Numbered from the stretch's first letter, positions 15,489 through 24,454 are shown. The stretch is 64,000 bases of DNA from Lysobacter gummosus (GCF_001442805.1 NZ_CP011131.1:2170001-2234000); one strand, 5' to 3'. Made by a program: numbers and translations. The notes: generated by a model not told the origin, from the sequence alone.

Positions 15489-16415
15489 ATGGACCGTATT
15501 GATGCGATGCAGGCGTTCGCGCGCGTGGTCGAAACCGGCAGCTTCACCAAGGCGGCCGACACGCTGCACATGAGCAAGACCAGCGTGACCCAACTGGTGC
15601 AGCAGTTGGAGGCGCGGTTGCGGGTGAAGCTGCTCAACCGCACCACGCGCAAGGTCAACGTCACCGCCGACGGCGCGGTCTATTACGAGCGCGTGGTGCG
15701 GTTGCTGGCCGACATGGACGATGCTGAAACCAGCCTGTCCAGCGCTTCGGCCTCGGTGCGCGGCAAGTTGCGGGTGGACGTGCCCAGCCCGCTGGCGCGG
15801 ATGATCCTGGTGCCGGCGTTGCCGGGGTTTCATGCCCGCTATCCCGATATCCAGATCGACCTGGGCGTCAGCGACCGCATGGTGGATTTGATCGGCGAGA
15901 ACGTGGACTGCGTCGTGCGCGGCGGCAAGATCACCGATCATTCGCTGATGGCGCGCCACGTCGGCGACCTGCAACTGCGCGCTTACGCGGCGCCGGATTA
16001 CCTGCAGCGCGAGGGCGTGCCGGCGCATCCGCGCGAACTGGAAGACAGCCATCACCGCATCGTAGGTTTCCTGTGGTCGCGCACCGGCAAGCCGTTTCCG
16101 TACGCCATGCACCGCGATGGCGAGAGCGTCAGCGTGCAAGGCCGCTATGTGTTCGCGGTCGATGACGGCAACGCGTATCTGGCCGCGGGTCTGGCGGGCC
16201 TGGGCGTGCTGTGGTTGCCGGACTACATGGCGAAAGCGCACCGCGCCGCGGGCGAGCTGATTCCGGTATTCGAAGATTGGCGCTTCGATCCGATGCCGCT
16301 GTACCTGGCCTTCCCGCCGAACCGGCATGTCAGCGCCAAGCTGCGTGTGTTCATCGACTGGATCGTTGAGGTGATGGCGCAGCACGCGCCGGTGGTCGAT
16401 CCGCGCAAGCCCTGA
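15489..16415 (+). CDS. LysR family transcriptional regulator
   Basis: A 308-residue regulator. The winged helix-turn-helix is at the start ('MQAFARVVETGSFTKAADTLHMSKTSVTQLVQQLEARLRVKLLNRTTR', about 7-55), followed by the LysR substrate-binding domain ('GKLRVDVPSPLARMILVPALPGFHARYPDIQIDLGVSDRMVDLI...'). The 'LLNRTTRKVNVTADGAVYYE' form is typical of the CrgA/AaeR-like LysR subgroup. Both a GTG at 15486 and the next ATG are possible; the ATG fits the family N-terminus. It is divergent from the RidA gene with the dyad operator between them, so it probably controls that gene and itself. Confidence 0.9.
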   Translation: MDRIDAMQAFARVVETGSFTKAADTLHMSKTSVTQLVQQLEARLRVKLLNRTTRKVNVTADGAVYYERVVRLLADMDDAETSLSSASASVRGKLRVDVPSPLARMILVPALPGFHARYPDIQIDLGVSDRMVDLIGENVDCVVRGGKITDHSLMARHVGDLQLRAYAAPDYLQREGVPAHPRELEDSHHRIVGFLWSRTGKPFPYAMHRDGESVSVQGRYVFAVDDGNAYLAAGLAGLGVLWLPDYMAKAHRAAGELIPVFEDWRFDPMPLYLAFPPNRHVSAKLRVFIDWIVEVMAQHAPVVDPRKP

Positions 16416-16495
16416 GGCCGCGGCGCGGCGATAACCGTGTCCTGCCGCCTGATTCGGGCGGCAGGGCGCGAATACAACGGCGCCGTCGGCCTGAT

Positions 16496-17551
16496 TCAGA
16501 ACGCGGCGACATCCACCACCGCCTGCGCGAACGCGGCCGGCGCTTCCTGCGGAAGATTGTGGCCGATGCCGCCGCCGATCAGCCGGTGCGCGTACTTGCC
16601 GGTGAACTTGCTGGCATAGGCGCTGCTGGGCGGATGCGGCGCGCCGTTGGCGTCGCCTTCCAGGGTGATGGTGGCAACGCCGATATCGGGCATCCGCGCC
16701 AGCCGCGCTTCCATTTCGTCGAAGCGCTTTTCGCCTTCGGCCAGGCCCAGACGCCAGCGGTAGTTGTGAATCACCACGGCCACGTGATTGGGATTGTCGA
16801 ACGCGGCCGCGCTGCGCAGGAAGGTGGCATCGTCGAAACGCCACTGCGGCGAGGCGAGTTGCCAGATCAGCCGCGAGAATTCGCTGCGGTTTTTCTCATA
16901 ACCCAGGCGGCCGCGCTCGGTGGCGAAATAGAACTGATACCACCACTGCAGCTCGGCCTTCGGCGACAACGGCGCCTGATTGGCCTGCTGGCTGCCGATC
17001 AGGTAACCGCTGACCGAGACCAGGCCCTGGCAGCGTTGCGGCCACAGCGCGGCCATGATGTCGGCGGTGCGTGCGCCCCAGTCGCAACCGGCGAAGATCG
17101 CCTTGTCGATATGCAGCGCGTCCAGCAGCGCGATCGCATCGGTGGCGAGCGCGGCCTGTTGTCCGTTGCGCGGCGTGTCGGCGGACAGGAAGGTGGTCGA
17201 GCCGTAACCGCGCAGGTACGGAACGATGACGCGGTAGCCCTTCGCCGCCAGCAACGGCGCGACTTCGGCATAGGTGTGGATGTCGTAGGGCCAGCCGTGC
17301 AGAAGCAGCACCGGCGGGCCATCGTCCGGGCCCATCTGCGCGTAGCTCACGCGCAGCACGCCGGCGTCGATCTGCCGCAGCGGACCCCACACCGGCTTGC
17401 CCGCGGAGGCGGGCGCGGCGCGCACCGACGCGGGTGCGGCGAGCGCGGACCCGATCGCGCCCATGGGGCCGGCGGCGAAGGCGAGCGCTGCGCCGCCCAG
17501 CAGGCGGCGACGCAGGGGGTTGGTCGGCGAGGCGGAAGGACCGGTGTTCAT
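16496..17551 (-). CDS. exported alpha/beta hydrolase (epoxide hydrolase type)
   Basis: A 351-residue hydrolase. N-terminal 'NPLRRRLLGGAALAFAAGPMGAIGSALA' has a twin-arginine-like RRR followed by a hydrophobic core and an Ala-x-Ala site, so export by Tat is likely. 'VLLLHGWPYD' (about 80-90) is the oxyanion-hole motif and 'IFAGCDWGARTA' (about 154-165) is the nucleophile elbow with Asp instead of Ser, as in epoxide hydrolases and haloalkane dehalogenases ('GHDWG'). The C-terminal 'RLIGGGIGHNLPQEAP' carries the catalytic His. Substrate unknown. It is a single gene, with the ECF41 operon upstream on the same strand. Confidence 0.8.
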   Translation of the reverse strand: MNTGPSASPTNPLRRRLLGGAALAFAAGPMGAIGSALAAPASVRAAPASAGKPVWGPLRQIDAGVLRVSYAQMGPDDGPPVLLLHGWPYDIHTYAEVAPLLAAKGYRVIVPYLRGYGSTTFLSADTPRNGQQAALATDAIALLDALHIDKAIFAGCDWGARTADIMAALWPQRCQGLVSVSGYLIGSQQANQAPLSPKAELQWWYQFYFATERGRLGYEKNRSEFSRLIWQLASPQWRFDDATFLRSAAAFDNPNHVAVVIHNYRWRLGLAEGEKRFDEMEARLARMPDIGVATITLEGDANGAPHPPSSAYASKFTGKYAHRLIGGGIGHNLPQEAPAAFAQAVVDVAAF

Positions 17552-17744
17552 GGACTGTCTCCTGATGAAGGCCGATCCGCCGGCGAATGCGGCGGCGTGG
17601 CGGGATGGCGTTCATTACGCGCCGGCGGCGTATCCGCCGGGTGTCGGCGAGGTCGCCGATTCGTATGCGAATGCGCGGGCGATGCGCCCGGATACATTGG
17701 GATACAAATCGGTGCCGCGCGGCGGGCGTCGGCTCGCTCCGGCG

Positions 17745-18635
17745 TCAGCTCAGCAACGCCGCCTGAGCCGCGGCGATGCGCCGCAGCTTGTCCGGATTGC
17801 GTTGGATGTAAACGCGCACGATGCGCTCGCCGTCGGTGTCGTAGGACTGCACCGATTCCAGTTCCGCGCCGATGTAGCGCAACAGGCCCAGACGGCCGTT
17901 GATCCAGGCCGGCACGATACGCAGCTCGTGCTTGTAGCGCAGGCGCGCGGCGTACAGCAGCTGGGCGATGCGCGGCCCGCCGACCATCGGTTCGGCGAAA
18001 CTGGTGACGATGCCGCCGCCGTCGCCGACCAAAGTCGCCGACTCGGCCATCATCTGTTTCATGCCGTTGAAATCGCCGCTGGACAGGGCCTGCGCGAAGC
18101 GAAGCATCAGCTGTTGATGCGCCTGCGCCGATACCACATAGCGCGGCCGCTCCTCGCGCAACTGGGCCTTGGCCCGGTGCACGATCTGGCGGCAGGCGGC
18201 TTCGCTTTTGTCCAGGGTCCGCGCGATGTCGCCGTAATCGGCGTCGAACACCTCGCGCAGCAGGAACGCCGCGCGCGCCTCCGGCGCGAGCCGCTCCAGC
18301 ACCATCAGGAACGCGATCGACAAGTCGCTGGCGGCTTCCTGCAATTGCTCGGGCGTGGCCTCGCCGGCGTCGGTAAGGATCGGTTCGGGCAGCCAGATGC
18401 CGACGTAGTGCTCGCGGTCGGTGCGAGCCAGGCGCAGGCGGTCGATCGAGCGGCGGGTGGTGGTGGTCACCAGCCAGGCCTGCGCATCGTCGATGCGCTC
18501 CGGATCGGCCTTGTGCCAGGCCAGCCAGACGTCTTGCACCACATCCTCGGCTTCGGCCACCGAGCCGAGCATGCGGTAGGCAATGCCACGCAAGCGTGGT
18601 TGCAGTTGGGTGAACAGTCGAGTCGCGCCTTCCAT
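17745..18635 (-). CDS. ECF41-type RNA polymerase sigma factor
   Basis: A 296-residue extracytoplasmic-function sigma factor with a C-terminal SnoaL-like extension. Sigma region 2 is at about 5-75, region 4 at about 108-165 ('LERLAPEARAAFLLREVFDADYGDIARTLDKSEAACRQIVHRAK'). All three signatures of the ECF41 group are present: WLPEP at 81-85, DGGG at 205-208 and NPDKL at 280-284. In that group the fused C-terminal domain replaces an anti-sigma factor, and the target genes encode neighbouring carboxymuconolactone-decarboxylase, oxidoreductase or epimerase (COE) proteins. Here an AhpD-like and a cupin gene lie just upstream on the same strand, in keeping with this. Confidence 0.92.
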   Translation of the reverse strand: MEGATRLFTQLQPRLRGIAYRMLGSVAEAEDVVQDVWLAWHKADPERIDDAQAWLVTTTTRRSIDRLRLARTDREHYVGIWLPEPILTDAGEATPEQLQEAASDLSIAFLMVLERLAPEARAAFLLREVFDADYGDIARTLDKSEAACRQIVHRAKAQLREERPRYVVSAQAHQQLMLRFAQALSSGDFNGMKQMMAESATLVGDGGGIVTSFAEPMVGGPRIAQLLYAARLRYKHELRIVPAWINGRLGLLRYIGAELESVQSYDTDGERIVRVYIQRNPDKLRRIAAAQAALLS

Positions 18636-18722
18636 GCATATCAGGTCGGGGCAGCAGGCCCGATTGTGACATGCCGCGCTCAGCGGCCACCTGGGCCGCC
18701 GAGCGCCGGCGCCGGCAACGGA

Positions 18723-19139
18723 TCACGGAACCGGGATCAGGGCCGGCTTGTTCACGTCCTTCAGCAGCAGCACCACGAACTTGGCCGGCTTGTCGCGACT
18801 GGCGTTGCGGCCGACGGTGTGGATGTCCTTCGGACCTTCGTAGAAGCTCTGGCCCGCGGTCAGGGTGACTTCCTTGCCGCCGGCCACGCCCATCACGATG
18901 GAACCTTCCAGCACGTAGACGAACGCATCCGCATCGTGGCGATGCACCGGGTCGGCGCCGCCGGGCGGGTATTCGACGCTGAGCATCAGCGCTTCCTTGC
19001 CCGGGTAGCCGGACAGCGGCTGGGTCATGACGGTGGTGACCGTAGGCAGCGGCGCGGCGCCCGCGGCGGCGGGGCCGTGGGCCGACGCGGCTGCGGGTGC
19101 GAGCAGCAACAGCAGGACGAGCGAATGGCGGATGCGCAT
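18723..19139 (-). CDS. exported cupin-domain protein
   Basis: A 138-residue protein with a Sec signal peptide (MRIRHSLVLLLLLAPAAASA, cleavage near 20-21). The single cupin domain shows 'PGGADPVHRHDADAFVYVLEGSIVMGV' (metal ligands His-x-His and Glu) and 'LTAGQSFYEGPKDIHTVGRNAS' (second motif with His). It most likely binds a divalent metal in the periplasm. It lies between the AhpD-like gene and the ECF41 sigma gene, with gaps of 100 and 87 bases, and probably belongs to that regulon. Confidence 0.85.
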   Translation of the reverse strand: MRIRHSLVLLLLLAPAAASAHGPAAAGAAPLPTVTTVMTQPLSGYPGKEALMLSVEYPPGGADPVHRHDADAFVYVLEGSIVMGVAGGKEVTLTAGQSFYEGPKDIHTVGRNASRDKPAKFVVLLLKDVNKPALIPVP

Positions 19140-19239
19140 GGGGAGACCTCGTTGTGTCGCCGCTCGCGGCGGAGCGGCCTTGGCGAAAGCTAAGGAAACC
19201 GTTCGCCGCCGCGGTTGCGGCGGCGAACGCGGCGCGGAC

Positions 19240-19719
19240 TCAGGCCAGATTGGCCTTGTCCAGTCCGAAGGCCTTGTCCAGGCTGCCCGGAACGGTCTGG
19301 AAGCCGATGTTGACGCGGTTCCATGCGTTGATGTTCATGACCATGAAGCTCAGATCGGAAATTTCTTTCTCGGACAACTGCGTGCGCACGCGCTCGTAGA
19401 TGTCGTCGGGCACGCCGTGCGCCGGGATCTGGGTCAGCGCTTCCGTCCACGCCAGCACGGCGCGTTCGCGCGGGGCGAACAAGGTCGATTCGCGCCAGAT
19501 GGCGAGGTGATGCAGGCGCAGCGGGCGCTCGCCGTGCAAGGTGGCCTGTTTGATGTGCATGTCCACGCAGAACGCGCAGCCGTTGATCTGCGAGGCGCGG
19601 ATCGAGACCAGATCGCGGATGGGCTGCTCGATCGAGGACTTTTCCACGAGCATGCTGAACTCGATGAGTTTCTTGAACAGTTCCGGGGATTGCTGTTGGT
19701 AATCCAGGCGTTGACTCAT
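19240..19719 (-). CDS. carboxymuconolactone decarboxylase / AhpD-like protein
   Basis: A 159-residue protein of the CMD superfamily. Cys48, Cys51 and His55 in 'INGCAFCVDMHIKQA' form the AhpD-type CxxCxxxH redox centre, so it is probably a peroxidase-linked thiol protein, not a decarboxylase. 'LVSIRASQINGC' precedes it and 'WREST.F..RERAVLAWTEALT' follows, both family blocks. The ATG at 19719 was chosen because AAGGACG lies about eight bases upstream. It is the first gene of a probable operon with the cupin and the ECF41 sigma factor; such proteins are the best-known targets of ECF41 factors. Confidence 0.88.
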   Translation of the reverse strand: MSQRLDYQQQSPELFKKLIEFSMLVEKSSIEQPIRDLVSIRASQINGCAFCVDMHIKQATLHGERPLRLHHLAIWRESTLFAPRERAVLAWTEALTQIPAHGVPDDIYERVRTQLSEKEISDLSFMVMNINAWNRVNIGFQTVPGSLDKAFGLDKANLA

Positions 19720-19901
19720 GGCGAAGCGTCCTTGGGTTGGCATCGGTGGGGGAGAGCGGCCGGGGGTGAGCCGGGTTGCCGATCCAGCCTAGGCAGCCAG
19801 CGCGCGGCCCGGTAGGCACGCGCACGGACGCGCGGTGTTGAGCGCAGGGCACCAGTGGGGCCGGCGTGTCACAGGCCGATACGCTGCGCCGACCTTGGAG
19901 C

Positions 19902-20162
19902 ATGACCATTATTTTTCACCACCGGGGCGGCGACCCCGCGCCATCGCAAGCCGAGCGAATCTGGCTGGATTTCCTGCGCGCGCTGCAGGCGCTGGCGCCG
20001 GAAGCGCAGGCGGCGTTCGTGCTGCACGTGATCTTCGAGACCAGCTACGCCGATATCGCCCGCATGATCGGCCAGCCGGCGGAGCTGTGCCGCCAGCAGG
20101 TCGAACACGCCCGCGCCCACGCGCTGGCGCCGTGGCCACGGCGCGGGCAGGACGAGGCATGA
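19902..20162 (+). CDS. orphan sigma region-4 protein fragment
   Basis: An 86-residue protein whose middle 'ALQALAPEAQAAFVLHVIFETSYADIARMIGQPAELCRQQVEHARAHA' aligns with region 4 of the ECF41 factor at 17745-18635 ('RLAPEARAAFLLREVFDADYGDIARTLDKSEAACRQIVHRAKAQL'). Region 2, which binds the -10 element, and the C-terminal extension are missing, so it cannot work as a normal sigma factor. It may be a decayed duplicate, or a DNA-binding fragment kept for regulation. An upstream GTG at 19866 is an alternative start. Its stop overlaps the start of the following LysR gene (ATGA), which implies translational coupling. Confidence 0.6.
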   Translation: MTIIFHHRGGDPAPSQAERIWLDFLRALQALAPEAQAAFVLHVIFETSYADIARMIGQPAELCRQQVEHARAHALAPWPRRGQDEA

Positions 20163-21202
20163 CCACCATGAACCTGGTAATGAACGCGACAGCACAGACT
20201 CCGATCGACGGCCACGACGCGCTGCCGTGCAGCTTCTCGGCCAGCTACGCCGGTGTGGTGGCCTTCATCACCGTGGCCACCGAGGGCAGCTTCGCGCGCG
20301 CGGCCGACCGGTTGGGCGTCGGCCGCTCGGCGGTAAGCCGCAGCGTGCAGAAACTGGAAGGGCAGTTGGGCGCGCGGCTGTTCCTGCGCACGACGCGCTC
20401 GACCTCGCTCACCAGCGAGGGCGAACTGTTCTTCGAGAACTGCCGCCCCGGCGTGGAACGGATCACCCAGGCCCTGGACGAAATGCGCGACCTGCGCGAA
20501 GGCCCGCCGCGCGGGCAGTTGCGGATCAGTTCGACGCACGGCTTCGGCCGCAACGTCGTCGCGCCGCTGCTGGCCGAGTTCCGCCTGCGCTATCCCGGGA
20601 TCGGCATCGAACTGACCTTGGAAGAACGGTTGGCCGATCTCGCTGTCGATCGCGTCGATGTCGCCTTCCGCGACGGCCGCATGGACGACAGCCAGGTGAT
20701 CGCCAAGCAGCTGATCCCGATGCGCATGCTGGTCTGCGCATCGCCCGATTACGCGCGCCGGCGCGGCCTGCCGACATCGATCGGCGAGTTGCAGGCGCAC
20801 GCCTGCATCAACCGGCGGCTGCCGAACGGGCGTCTGCGCAGTTGGGATTTCAAGATCGACGGTGTCGCCCAATCGGTCGCGCCGCCGGGCGAGCTGGTGT
20901 TCAACGACGACGATCTGCTGCTGCAAGCGGTGCATGCCGGCCAGGGGCTGGCGCAGATGCCGGCGTACCAGGTCAGCGCGGCCCTGCGCTCGGGCGCGCT
21001 GCTGGCGTGCCTGAATCCGTTCGCGCCCGACGACCGCGGCCATTACCTGTGCTATCTGAGCCGGCGCCAGCTTCCCAAGCGCATCCGCGTGTTCATCGAC
21101 TTCATCACCGCACAGGTGCGGGCGTTGAATCTCGATCCCCAGGTCGATGCGCCGCCGCCGCTCGCGCCGGCCTTCGGCCTGCGCACCGACGCTGCGGCCT
21201 GA
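20159..21202 (+). CDS. LysR family transcriptional regulator
   Basis: A 347-residue regulator. After a short N-terminal extension the winged helix-turn-helix reads 'VVAFITVATEGSFARAADRLGVGRSAVSRSVQKLEGQLGARLFLRTTRS' (about 33-80), then the substrate-binding domain with 'GQLRISSTHGFGRNVVAPLLAEFRLRYPGIGIELTLEERLADL'. The start at 20159 overlaps the sigma-fragment stop; MNLVMN, three codons later, is an alternative. It is followed 167 bases downstream by an NmrA-type SDR gene and then an Ohr-like gene on the same strand, likely targets by position only. Confidence 0.9.
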   Translation: MTTMNLVMNATAQTPIDGHDALPCSFSASYAGVVAFITVATEGSFARAADRLGVGRSAVSRSVQKLEGQLGARLFLRTTRSTSLTSEGELFFENCRPGVERITQALDEMRDLREGPPRGQLRISSTHGFGRNVVAPLLAEFRLRYPGIGIELTLEERLADLAVDRVDVAFRDGRMDDSQVIAKQLIPMRMLVCASPDYARRRGLPTSIGELQAHACINRRLPNGRLRSWDFKIDGVAQSVAPPGELVFNDDDLLLQAVHAGQGLAQMPAYQVSAALRSGALLACLNPFAPDDRGHYLCYLSRRQLPKRIRVFIDFITAQVRALNLDPQVDAPPPLAPAFGLRTDAAA

Positions 21203-21369
21203 CGGGGCCGCCGTTGCCGCCCAGCGGGCATTGGTGCATGCCGGGAAACATCGCGCATCCACGCGCAGGCCTACTGCGATCGACGCCCAGCTTCTAGCAT
21301 GGCCCGGCGTTACCCGCTGTTCCCGTGCCAGGGACATCGGCTCTCCTTCATCAGGCGCAGAGGTGCAAC

Positions 21370-22140
21370 ATGAAATTCGTCGTCATCGGCGGTACCGGTT
21401 TGATCGGCAGCAAGGTGGTCGCGCAACTGCGCGCCCAGGGCCATGAAGTCGTCGCCGCCGCGCCTTCGACCGGGGTCAATATCCTCACCGGCGAAGGTCT
21501 GGACGCGGCCATGGCTGGCACCGATACGGTCGTGGACCTGGCCAATTCGCCGTCGTTCGAAGATGCCGCGGTCATGGACTTCTTCCGCACCGCCGGCCAC
21601 AACCTGCTGAGCGCGGAAGCGCGCGCCGGTGTGAGCCATCATGTGGCCTTGTCGGTGGTGGGCACCGACAAGCTGTCGGCATCGGGCTATTTCCGCGCCA
21701 AGATCGCCCAGGAACAGTTGATCCGCGAATCGGCGATTCCCTACACCATCGTGCATTCCACGCAGTTCTACGAATTCCTGCCCGGCATCATCCAGGCCGG
21801 CACCGACGGCCAGACGGTGCGGTTGCCGCCGGCGCTGGTGCAGCCGATCGCCTCGGAAGATGTCGCCAACGCGGTCGCGCGCGTGGCCGTGCAGAAGCCG
21901 GCCAACGGCATCGTCGAGATCGCCGGGCCGCAGCGCGAGCCGATGGCCGATCTGGCGCGGCGATTCATGCGCGCCGTGCAAGATACGCGCGAAGTCGTCA
22001 GCGATCCGAGCGCGCTGTACTTCGGCGCGCAATTGCAGGAAGACACGCTGGTGCCGGTCGGCGCGGCGTGGCAGGGCGCGTTGAACTTCGAGAGCTGGCT
22101 TGCACAATCGCAGTTCGCCCGCCAGGCGCCGCGCGCCTGA
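21370..22140 (+). CDS. NmrA-like SDR family NAD(P)-binding protein
   Basis: A 256-residue atypical short-chain dehydrogenase/reductase. 'MKFVVIGGTGLIGSKVVAQLRAQGHEVV' is the nucleotide-binding fold (GGTGLIGS). 'HVALSVVGTDKL', 'YFRAKIAQEQLIRESAIPYTIVHSTQFYEFL' and 'LVQPIASEDVANAVARVAV' follow the pattern of NmrA/azoreductase-like members that sense or reduce with NAD(P)H; the YxxxK motif is changed to YFRAK, so catalysis is uncertain. The ATG after AGAGGTG fits the family N-terminus. Downstream of a LysR gene and upstream of an Ohr-like gene. Confidence 0.85.
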   Translation: MKFVVIGGTGLIGSKVVAQLRAQGHEVVAAAPSTGVNILTGEGLDAAMAGTDTVVDLANSPSFEDAAVMDFFRTAGHNLLSAEARAGVSHHVALSVVGTDKLSASGYFRAKIAQEQLIRESAIPYTIVHSTQFYEFLPGIIQAGTDGQTVRLPPALVQPIASEDVANAVARVAVQKPANGIVEIAGPQREPMADLARRFMRAVQDTREVVSDPSALYFGAQLQEDTLVPVGAAWQGALNFESWLAQSQFARQAPRA

Positions 22141-22237
22141 GCGCGGCCGCACCGTTTCACGCCGACGAACCGTGCCGGCCACTTCATGGCGGCAACGCCG
22201 ACCCTGCGATCCACACCGGGACGACGCCTGAACGCCC

Positions 22238-22747
22238 ATGAGCCCGTTGCGACCGCCGCCGCCGATTTTTCTCGACAAGTACCACGGTGAACAGGCCCGC
22301 GCGCTGTACACCGGCCGGGTGCGGGTGAGCGGCGGCGAGGCCATGCACGGGCGCGCCTCGGGCGTGGCGCGTTCGGACGACAGCGCGCTCGAGGTGGATC
22401 TGCGCTTGCCGGTGGAACTGGGCGGGCCGGGCGGCGGCAGCAATCCGGAGCAACTGCTGGCGGCGGCCTACGCCGCCTGTTTTCATGGCGCGCTGGTGTT
22501 GCTCGCCAATCGTTCGGGACTGGCGTTGATGCAAGTGACGGTGGATGCCGCGGTGACGTTCGCGCGCGATCCGATGGATGGGCTGTTCCTGCTGTCGGCG
22601 GAAATCCGCGTCGATCTTCCCGGCGTGGAGCGCGCGGTCGCGGCCGAACTGGTGCGCAACACCGAGCGGATCTGCCCTTACGCGAAGATGTTCCGCCAAG
22701 GCATCGACCATGTCGTGGTGGTCGCGCACGACGACGATCCTTGCTGA
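22238..22747 (+). CDS. Ohr/OsmC family peroxiredoxin
   Basis: A 169-residue protein of the organic hydroperoxide resistance (Ohr) subfamily. The two redox Cys are at 81 ('AAYAACFHGAL') and 146 ('NTERICPYAKMFRQG'), and 'GGPGGGSNPEQLLAAAYAA' is the family hallmark. It reduces organic peroxides using dihydrolipoamide-type partners. It is about 30 residues longer than a typical Ohr at the N-terminus, 'MSPLRPPPPIFLDKYHGEQARALYTGRVRVSGG', which resembles the actinobacterial-type members; the start might be downstream. Follows an SDR gene by 97 bases, possibly an oxidative-stress pair. Confidence 0.88.
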   Translation: MSPLRPPPPIFLDKYHGEQARALYTGRVRVSGGEAMHGRASGVARSDDSALEVDLRLPVELGGPGGGSNPEQLLAAAYAACFHGALVLLANRSGLALMQVTVDAAVTFARDPMDGLFLLSAEIRVDLPGVERAVAAELVRNTERICPYAKMFRQGIDHVVVVAHDDDPC

Positions 22748-22906
22748 TCGATTTCACGTTTCAACCGCGCGCAAGGCGCGACAGCGCGAAAACATTACGG
22801 CTGTCATGCCGCGCCGGATGTGTGATCCCAGGCGCAGGTCGCACCCGATGGCCGTGATATCTGTGGCGTCGCCGAGCCCTGGCGGCCGTCGATCACAGGA
22901 GACGCC

Positions 22907-24052
22907 ATGTCGAATTCCGCATCCGCGCCGTTCGTCCGGGCGCGCGCGATCTTCGCCGGATTGACCCTGGCTCTGCTGCTGCTGCCGGCGACGGCATCGA
23001 GCGCGCCGCACAACGGCCAGCTTTACCTCGACTACGCCGAAGTGCCGTTGATCACGCAGCACCCCGGCGCTTACTCGTGGATGGTCATCCAGAGCTACAT
23101 GCGCGTGCACGTCGACATCCCGCGGCTCAAGGCCGCCAATCCCGGCATGCGTTTGTATATGTATTTCGACACCGCAGGCGCCTACGACCTGCCGCCCGCC
23201 GAAGAACCGTGGCCTTCCGGCATGTCGTATCGCTGGGTCAAGGCCAATCATCCGGACTGGATCGTCAAGGATCGCAGCGGCCGCCCGGTCACGTTCTGGG
23301 GCGGGGATCTGCATCTGTACGACGTCGGCAACAAGGCCTATCAGGACGAATGGGCGCGGCGCGCCATCGATTACGCGAAGACCGGCGGCTTCCATGGCGT
23401 GTTCGCGGACGACGTCAACATGGGCGAAAGTTTTCGTTCGAGTTGGTCGGCGATCCCGTCCAAGTACCCGACCGATCTGGCGTGGACGCAGGCGGTCGAA
23501 TCGTTCCTGAAAAACGTTTCGCCGCAACTGAAGGCCGCCGGCCTCGCGCTGATGCCCAACGTGGCCTCTGCCTGGAACTCCGACCGGCCCACGCAAGTGC
23601 GCTGGGCGAAACTGGCCGGCGCTTACGCGCGGGAGCATTACGAATCCTGGCCCAGCGGCGATGCGCCCGGCGAAGACGACATCAACAAGGGCTTGCTCGG
23701 CGGCGCCGACTGGGCCTGGATGGCCTCGCTTCATCGCGACATCGCCCAGGCCGGAGTCGGCTTTTACGCGTTCCCGCATGCCGGCGGTTGGCAGGCCCTC
23801 GACAAGATGCGTTACACCAGCGCCTCGTTCCTGCTCTGGCACGATCCCGGCGCGGCCGGCGGCGGCTACGCCTATGCCACCGGCGGCGGCGCGGATACCG
23901 GCCAGGACCCGTACAACAGCGCGTGGACCTTCGATCTGGGCGCGCCGTCGGCGGCAGCGGTGCAGCAATCGCCGGGCGTGTGGACGCGGCGATTCGCGCG
24001 CGGCTCGGTGCGGGTGGATTCCAACGCCAAGACCGCAAGCATCTTGCCCTGA
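22907..24052 (+). CDS. secreted putative glycoside hydrolase (GHL15-like)
   Basis: A 381-residue protein with a signal peptide (ARAIFAGLTLALLLLPATASSA, cleavage near residue 34). 'GQLYLDYAEVPLI', 'MRLYMYFDTAGAYD', 'YRWVKANHPDWIVKDRSGRPVTFWGGDLHLYDVGN' and especially 'GGFHGVFADDVNM' (Asp-Asp near 168) match the putative glycoside-hydrolase family GHL15, with a TIM-barrel fold and acidic residues at strand ends. Its substrate is unknown. CAGGAGACGCC precedes the ATG. It is a single gene. The family assignment is from memory of the DDVN pattern. Confidence 0.7.
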   Translation: MSNSASAPFVRARAIFAGLTLALLLLPATASSAPHNGQLYLDYAEVPLITQHPGAYSWMVIQSYMRVHVDIPRLKAANPGMRLYMYFDTAGAYDLPPAEEPWPSGMSYRWVKANHPDWIVKDRSGRPVTFWGGDLHLYDVGNKAYQDEWARRAIDYAKTGGFHGVFADDVNMGESFRSSWSAIPSKYPTDLAWTQAVESFLKNVSPQLKAAGLALMPNVASAWNSDRPTQVRWAKLAGAYAREHYESWPSGDAPGEDDINKGLLGGADWAWMASLHRDIAQAGVGFYAFPHAGGWQALDKMRYTSASFLLWHDPGAAGGGYAYATGGGADTGQDPYNSAWTFDLGAPSAAAVQQSPGVWTRRFARGSVRVDSNAKTASILP

Positions 24053-24166
24053 GCGCTGCGCCAGCCCCGCATCGCGAATCGGTCCTGCCGCAGCGACGAG
24101 CGCCGGCCGGCGCTAAACTGCGCCCCAGCCCGGTGCCCGCGCACCCGGAATCATCAGGGGAATCGT

Positions 24167-24454
24167 ATGCGGTGGATGGTCGCGCTGTTGGCGCTGAGCC
24201 TTGTGAGTGCGTGTTCGGTGGGAAGCGGGACCGTTTCGGCCGACATCGATCGTATGTATCCGGGCTGCAAGTTGAAGGAACTCAATTCCACCCGTTTCCT
24301 GAAAGACAGCGATCGCTTCGTCCTGGCCAAGTTCACCTACACGTGTCCGGATCACAACTATCTCAAGTACGGCAATCTGGTCTACACCAAGACCATGGAT
24401 ACCGGCTTCACCATCTACTGCTGCGCGCGCGAAGCGACGGCGGAGGAACTCTGA
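24167..24454 (+). CDS. small lipoprotein, unknown
   Basis: A 95-residue protein whose N-terminus, MRWMVALLALSLVSAC with Cys16, is a lipoprotein signal with lipobox VSAC. The mature part has four more Cys (in 'YPGCKLKELN', 'KFTYTCPDHNYLKYGN' and 'IYCCARE'), suggesting one or two disulfides. Outer-membrane attachment is probable. No family recognised. GGGGAATCG before the ATG is a weak ribosome-binding site. Confidence 0.7.
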   Translation: MRWMVALLALSLVSACSVGSGTVSADIDRMYPGCKLKELNSTRFLKDSDRFVLAKFTYTCPDHNYLKYGNLVYTKTMDTGFTIYCCAREATAEEL

